Positions 60,820 to 64,000 of a stretch of DNA of 64,000 nucleotides are shown in pieces; position 1 is the first letter of the stretch; the number at the start of each line of letters is the position of its first letter. The notes below the pieces were generated by a model. The model had not been told where the DNA came from, made no database searches, and saw only the letters and a program-made list of their open reading frames with translations. The stretch is from contig NZ_AVAQ01000004.1 of assembly GCF_000463075.2 (NCBI RefSeq), positions 1 through 64,000 of the forward strand. Direction: 5' to 3'. The stretch is from Lactiplantibacillus plantarum EGD-AQ4. GTDB taxonomy: Bacteria; Bacillota; Bacilli; Lactobacillales; Lactobacillaceae. Both the position numbers and the translations under genes were made by a program.

Positions 60820-62659
60820 ATGGTTTAGCTTAGTACGAATCACCGGGCTCGTGCTGGTATTAACGTACCACTTTTTTCAGACCCAGTTCACCGGCGGCTT
60901 TATTGGCGTGGATGTGTTCTTCACCTTTTCCGGCTTTCTGATAACATCGCTGATGGTCGACGAATTTGCCCGTTCAGATAATTTTAAACTAATGGCCTTC
61001 TATGGCCGCCGGTTTTATCGGATCGTGCCACCCCTATTCATCGCCGTGTTGGTCGTGTTACCACTAACTTATCTTATCGATCACGATTTTGTGACTGATA
61101 TTGGCAAGCAAGTTGCAGCGGCCTTAGGGTTCACGACTAATTATTTTGAAATTGCGACGGGTGGGAGTTATGAAAATAAATTTATCCCACACTTGTTTGT
61201 GCATACGTGGTCGCTGGCAGTCGAAATGCACTTTTACATCGTTTGGGGCTTCGTTGCTTGGGTTGTTGCTAAAATCAGTCGCCGCTTAGCTAGTGGTCGG
61301 CAAGCGTTGACGCGCTTCCGGTGGGGCTTAGGCATTTTAACGACGATTTTTGCGATTGAAAGCCTGGTCATGATGACCTTTGGCGCGGTCGGACTGAAGG
61401 ATTTTTCACCGGTCTATTTCTCAAGCCTAACGCATTGTTTTCCATTCTTCGTCGGCGGACTGATTGGAATCTTGAGTGGTATCAAGGCTCAGGGACCGCT
61501 GTATCGTTGGACGACGGCGCACAGCAACCCAATTTTAGCTTCAGCAATTATGTTGATCAGCTTCATTTTATTAGTGACATTGGGCTACGAAATGAAATTC
61601 GAAGCCCTGCAGACCTATCAGGGTGGCTTGTTGCTAGCGACGGTACTGGCGGGCGTCATGATTTACGGGGCGCGCTTGCTTCATGACCAGACGCCTAATC
61701 TCAACGAACCCCGCTGGATGGGCTTTCTAGCCGATGTCAGTTATAGCGTCTATCTCTATCATTGGCCGCTGTACGTGATTTTTTCGCACATGATGGTCAA
61801 TTGGCTGGCAGCCTTGCTCACGACGGTGCTGTCCATCGTACTTTCAGCCTTGTCGTATTACGTCTTAGAACCAGTGATTGCGGGTAAACGGGGCCATCTA
61901 TTTGGGCATCGGGTCACCTGGCGCCAGCTACAATTGCCCGTCATCACGGCGGGGGTTCTGTTGGCAGTCAACGCGGGCGTGGTGATAAGAAATGCGCCTC
62001 AATTGTCGACTTTGGAACAAAACCTATGGATCAGTGGCATTTATCAGGACGTCGATAAAGTGGCCACGACCCATGATGCTGTCTTGGCGGCAGTCGCGCC
62101 GAAGAAAAAGCAAGCGCCAAGCCGCAAAAACGCACCCGCCAAGGCACCGGGCGTGTCAATCATTGGCGATAGTGTCACGCTGGGAACACGTTCTTATCTA
62201 GGGGACCACGTTGCCAATAGTAACATCGATGCGGAGGGTGACCGGACGATGAATCTGGCGTATAAAGTCATGATGAATCAGCAACGGAGCCACACACTGC
62301 GCGAATACGTGGTCATCTGTATTGGGACTAATGCCCTGGATGATTATGAAGAACAGACCATGAAAATTATTCATGACCTGGAGCCGGGGCATAAACTGAT
62401 CTTGATGACGCCATATAACGCACGCGCTGATGCTAATTGGAACTCATCAAAGTTAGCGGTATTGGAACGTAAACTACCTGAAAAGTATCATTTCATTACG
62501 ATTGCGGACTGGGGCAAAATCGCGGCGCAACATCCAGAAGTCTTTAAGGGAACGGACGGTGTCCACTTTGGCGGTATTCGCGCAGGCGATATTTTATACG
62601 CCAAAGTCATCAATGATGCCTTGCATGCAGCCAAACAGACGCCGGCTAAAGCGAGTTAA
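60809..62659 (+). CDS. oatB: Peptidoglycan O-acetyltransferase (acyltransferase-3 plus SGNH)
   Basis: The 616-residue product has an acyltransferase-3 membrane domain (about 10-11 helices, residues ~1-390; LVLTYHFFQTQFTGGFIGVD with the catalytic-region His, FYGRRFYRIVPP). A periplasm-type SGNH esterase/transferase domain follows (~445-610; IIGDSVTLGTRSYL with the Ser of GDS, VVICIGTNALDDYE, DGVHFGG with the Asp-His pair). This is the OatA/OatB plan, in which acetyl groups are moved across the membrane and put on peptidoglycan sugars. L. plantarum has two paralogues; from memory, its genomic position near guaA fits OatB (GlcNAc-specific), but the sequence alone does not settle which. Confidence 0.88.
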   Translation: MRIKWFSLVRITGLVLVLTYHFFQTQFTGGFIGVDVFFTFSGFLITSLMVDEFARSDNFKLMAFYGRRFYRIVPPLFIAVLVVLPLTYLIDHDFVTDIGKQVAAALGFTTNYFEIATGGSYENKFIPHLFVHTWSLAVEMHFYIVWGFVAWVVAKISRRLASGRQALTRFRWGLGILTTIFAIESLVMMTFGAVGLKDFSPVYFSSLTHCFPFFVGGLIGILSGIKAQGPLYRWTTAHSNPILASAIMLISFILLVTLGYEMKFEALQTYQGGLLLATVLAGVMIYGARLLHDQTPNLNEPRWMGFLADVSYSVYLYHWPLYVIFSHMMVNWLAALLTTVLSIVLSALSYYVLEPVIAGKRGHLFGHRVTWRQLQLPVITAGVLLAVNAGVVIRNAPQLSTLEQNLWISGIYQDVDKVATTHDAVLAAVAPKKKQAPSRKNAPAKAPGVSIIGDSVTLGTRSYLGDHVANSNIDAEGDRTMNLAYKVMMNQQRSHTLREYVVICIGTNALDDYEEQTMKIIHDLEPGHKLILMTPYNARADANWNSSKLAVLERKLPEKYHFITIADWGKIAAQHPEVFKGTDGVHFGGIRAGDILYAKVINDALHAAKQTPAKAS

Positions 62660-62709
62660 GCATTTCGGTGGACACTAGCGATGAACCTGATCATTAATGA
62701 ACGAGTGTC

Positions 62710-62965
62710 CGGGTGGCATGAGTGGTGAACGCTTGAAAAAGTATCGAGGTGGCGCTAAAGTTGGGCACCACGATTGCCAGTGAAGCTGTAATTTGACGGT
62801 ACGACTGCGAGTAAAACAGTTATCTGGCATTATGATTGCCAATAAAACCGTAATCCGGTACCAGGATAAAGTCTGGCATTCCGATTGGCAGTTAAACTGC
62901 AATCCAGCACTTGGAGGCCAAGTTAAACTGAGGTCGGGCATCATCCTGACCAGTCAAAACTAAAT
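62710..62965 (+). repeat. Degenerate 31-bp tandem repeat array
   Basis: Units at 62762, 62793, 62824, 62873, 62904 and 62935 are 31 bases each; one at 62855 is cut to 18 bases. The theme is CTGGCATTxxGATTGCCAGT followed by AAAACTGTAAT. Weaker partial units may extend back to about 62710. Units differ at many positions and there are no spacers. Confidence 0.75.
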
Positions 62966-63003
62966 TCGGTCGTGTTTCTGTTATGGAAATGCGGCCGATT
63001 TTT
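62966..63003 (+). terminator. Terminator after the tandem repeat
   Basis: TCGGTCGTGTTTC pairs with GGAAATGCGGCCGA (three G-U), then TTTTTA. Confidence 0.75.
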
Positions 63004-63281
63004 ATTTGTGGTTATTAGAATCGTTGGCAGCTTTCACGGTGTAGGTCGAGACAGTCCTAATCTGTGATATTGATGAGGGCGTTACAAGTGGACCATGGCT
63101 TGCAACGTCTCTTTTAATAGATTTTTGCATGATTGAGTCGTGCAAAGTGTTGTCATAACTGGCTTTAGACGGCTTTTTTGATGCAATCACAAATTCAACT
63201 ATGCATATTAATTGTCTGTGAATAATATTATGGTTATCATAAGCATGTAATAAAAATTCTAAATGTTAAGGAGTGATCACT

Positions 63282-63536
63282 ATGTTAGGATGGCTTTGGT
63301 CATTAATCGTTGGTGGTGTTATTGGGGCGTTGGCCGGTGCGATTACTAGTCGGGACGTGCCAATGGGAATTATCGGTAACATCATTGCTGGTTTAGTTGG
63401 TGCCTGGATCGGGCAATCACTGTTGGGGACGTGGGGACCATCATTAGCAGGGATGGCATTAGTCCCATCGATTCTCGGCGCAATTATCTTAGTGCTGATT
63501 GTTTCAGCAATCTTCGGCATGACGAAGAAGCGATAG
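63282..63536 (+). CDS. GlsB/YeaQ/YmgE-family stress membrane protein
   Basis: The 84-residue product is three hydrophobic Gly-rich helices (LIVGGVIGALAGAI, MGIIGNIIAGLVGAWIGQ, ILGAIILVLIVSAIFG), the hallmark of the transglycosylase-associated family. TAAGGAG is 8 bases before ATG 63282. In lactobacilli such genes precede amaP and asp23 in an alkaline/envelope-stress operon, and amaP does follow here. Confidence 0.88.
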   Translation: MLGWLWSLIVGGVIGALAGAITSRDVPMGIIGNIIAGLVGAWIGQSLLGTWGPSLAGMALVPSILGAIILVLIVSAIFGMTKKR

Positions 63537-63547
63537 GCGGTGATTAA

Positions 63548-64000
63548 ATGAGCCGCTTTGCGAAGTTCATGGTAACACTTGTCGGAATCATCTTAGTGTT
63601 GTTAGCGGTCTTTGAACTAGGTCAATTGTATCCGATTCCATGGCTCACGGAATGGTTGGCAGAGATGACGATCAGCTATCCGACGGTCTGGAGTAGCTTG
63701 TTGATTGTGTTCGCCGCTGTTGCTGGTATCGTCGGTATTTTGATGATTATTGTCGGCTTGTTCAAACCCGTTAAGGTCACCATGCTGACTTATGAGGGCG
63801 ATAACGGCCAATTGACGATTCCACAACGGGCCTTGGAACGCGACTTACAGTATCGGTTGGTTAGTCAATTGAATTTGATTAATCCCGATGTTCAAATTAA
63901 GTTACGTAATCGCCACCGCGTACGGGTCAAAATTGACTCGATGGTGAGCGAGAAGGCCAAACTAGAGTCGGTCGCACAACAAGCGGCAGTTATTGCGCAG
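63548..64000 (+). CDS. amaP: AmaP, Asp23 membrane anchor (partial, runs off the window)
   Basis: The visible 151 residues begin MSRFAKFMVTLVGIILVLLA, with an N-terminal helix, then a second span (LLIVFAAVAGIVGILMIIVG, residues ~58-77). The cytoplasmic part LTYEGDNGQLTIPQRALERD and the following helix-strand pattern are typical of AmaP and Asp23-like domains. AGGCGGTG is before the ATG, 11 bases after the GlsB-type gene. The reading frame is open to the last base of the window. Confidence 0.85.
   Translation, partial: MSRFAKFMVTLVGIILVLLAVFELGQLYPIPWLTEWLAEMTISYPTVWSSLLIVFAAVAGIVGILMIIVGLFKPVKVTMLTYEGDNGQLTIPQRALERDLQYRLVSQLNLINPDVQIKLRNRHRVRVKIDSMVSEKAKLESVAQQAAVIAQ

Noticed and set aside
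62762-62965. CRISPR array
   Set aside because: Units are contiguous and degenerate with no spacers, and no cas genes are present.
63078-63116. Terminator-like hairpin GGCGTTACAAG/CTTGCAACGTC
   Set aside because: Mismatched stem, no gene ending nearby and another terminator just upstream, so it was not called as a feature.

Overview
The window is chromosomal DNA of a lactobacillus, almost certainly Lactiplantibacillus plantarum or a very close relative. The grounds are mid-40s GC, strong AAGGAGG-type ribosome binding sites, frequent TTG/GTG starts, LPQTDE sortase signals, and products that read as L. plantarum orthologues (AraT, HflX, HelD, CoaA, GuaA, an Oat-type peptidoglycan O-acetyltransferase, AmaP). 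No tRNA, rRNA, CRISPR array, prophage or intact insertion sequence was recognised.

Layout. 0.3-8.3 kb: small membrane protein, YfnA-like amino-acid permease, phage-type AP2 protein, a long non-coding repeat, pyridoxal kinase, Nudix, guanylate-kinase-like protein, Fur with a probable Fur box, and a Ser/Asp-rich surface protein coupled to a membrane protein. 8.7-12.2 kb: LysR regulator divergent from an SDR / hydrolase / flavodoxin operon. 12.3-20.1 kb: TMEM175-like channel, HAD phosphatase, aromatic aminotransferase plus D-2-hydroxyacid dehydrogenase behind a remarkable leader, then a polar amino-acid ABC transporter. 20.4-26.4 kb: APC permease, OhrR-like MarR, TauE/SafE permease, a second copy of the long repeat in inverse orientation, and a MarR-MFS operon. 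26.5-38.8 kb: HflX, Nudix, SMR transporter with an attenuator-like leader, two tandem histidine phosphatases, CPA2 antiporter, GrpB-Nudix fusion, DedA, HelD and a FabK-like flavoprotein. 38.9-41.6 kb: RpiR regulator divergent from an orphan EIIB plus GH1 operon. 41.8-48.4 kb: CoaA, GuaA, HigA-like orphan, a frameshifted pseudogene and an AT-rich GH78 rhamnosidase. 48.7-64 kb: cell-envelope region with two LPQTDE-anchored coiled-coil proteins, a lipoprotein, small membrane proteins, a MORN protein overlapping an Oat-type acyltransferase, a 31-bp tandem-repeat array, and the GlsB/AmaP start of an alkaline-shock operon that runs off the end.

Most striking observation: upstream of araT and its dehydrogenase partner lies a complete ribosome-mediated attenuator. 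A near-consensus promoter is followed by a 20-codon ORF with a good ribosome binding site whose last codons spell six aromatic residues in a row (FYFWYF) before Arg and stop. The aromatic codons themselves can pair with a downstream segment that can instead pair with the left arm of an intrinsic terminator. This is trp-operon logic applied to all three aromatic amino acids at once, governing a transaminase/hydroxyacid dehydrogenase pair that interconverts aromatic amino acids and aryl-lactates. A second, less resolved attenuator-like leader precedes the SMR gene.

All calls come from reading the sequence and from family knowledge; no database search or structure prediction was run. Where the longest reading frame starts upstream of a convincing ribosome binding site, the internal start was chosen and the reason is given.
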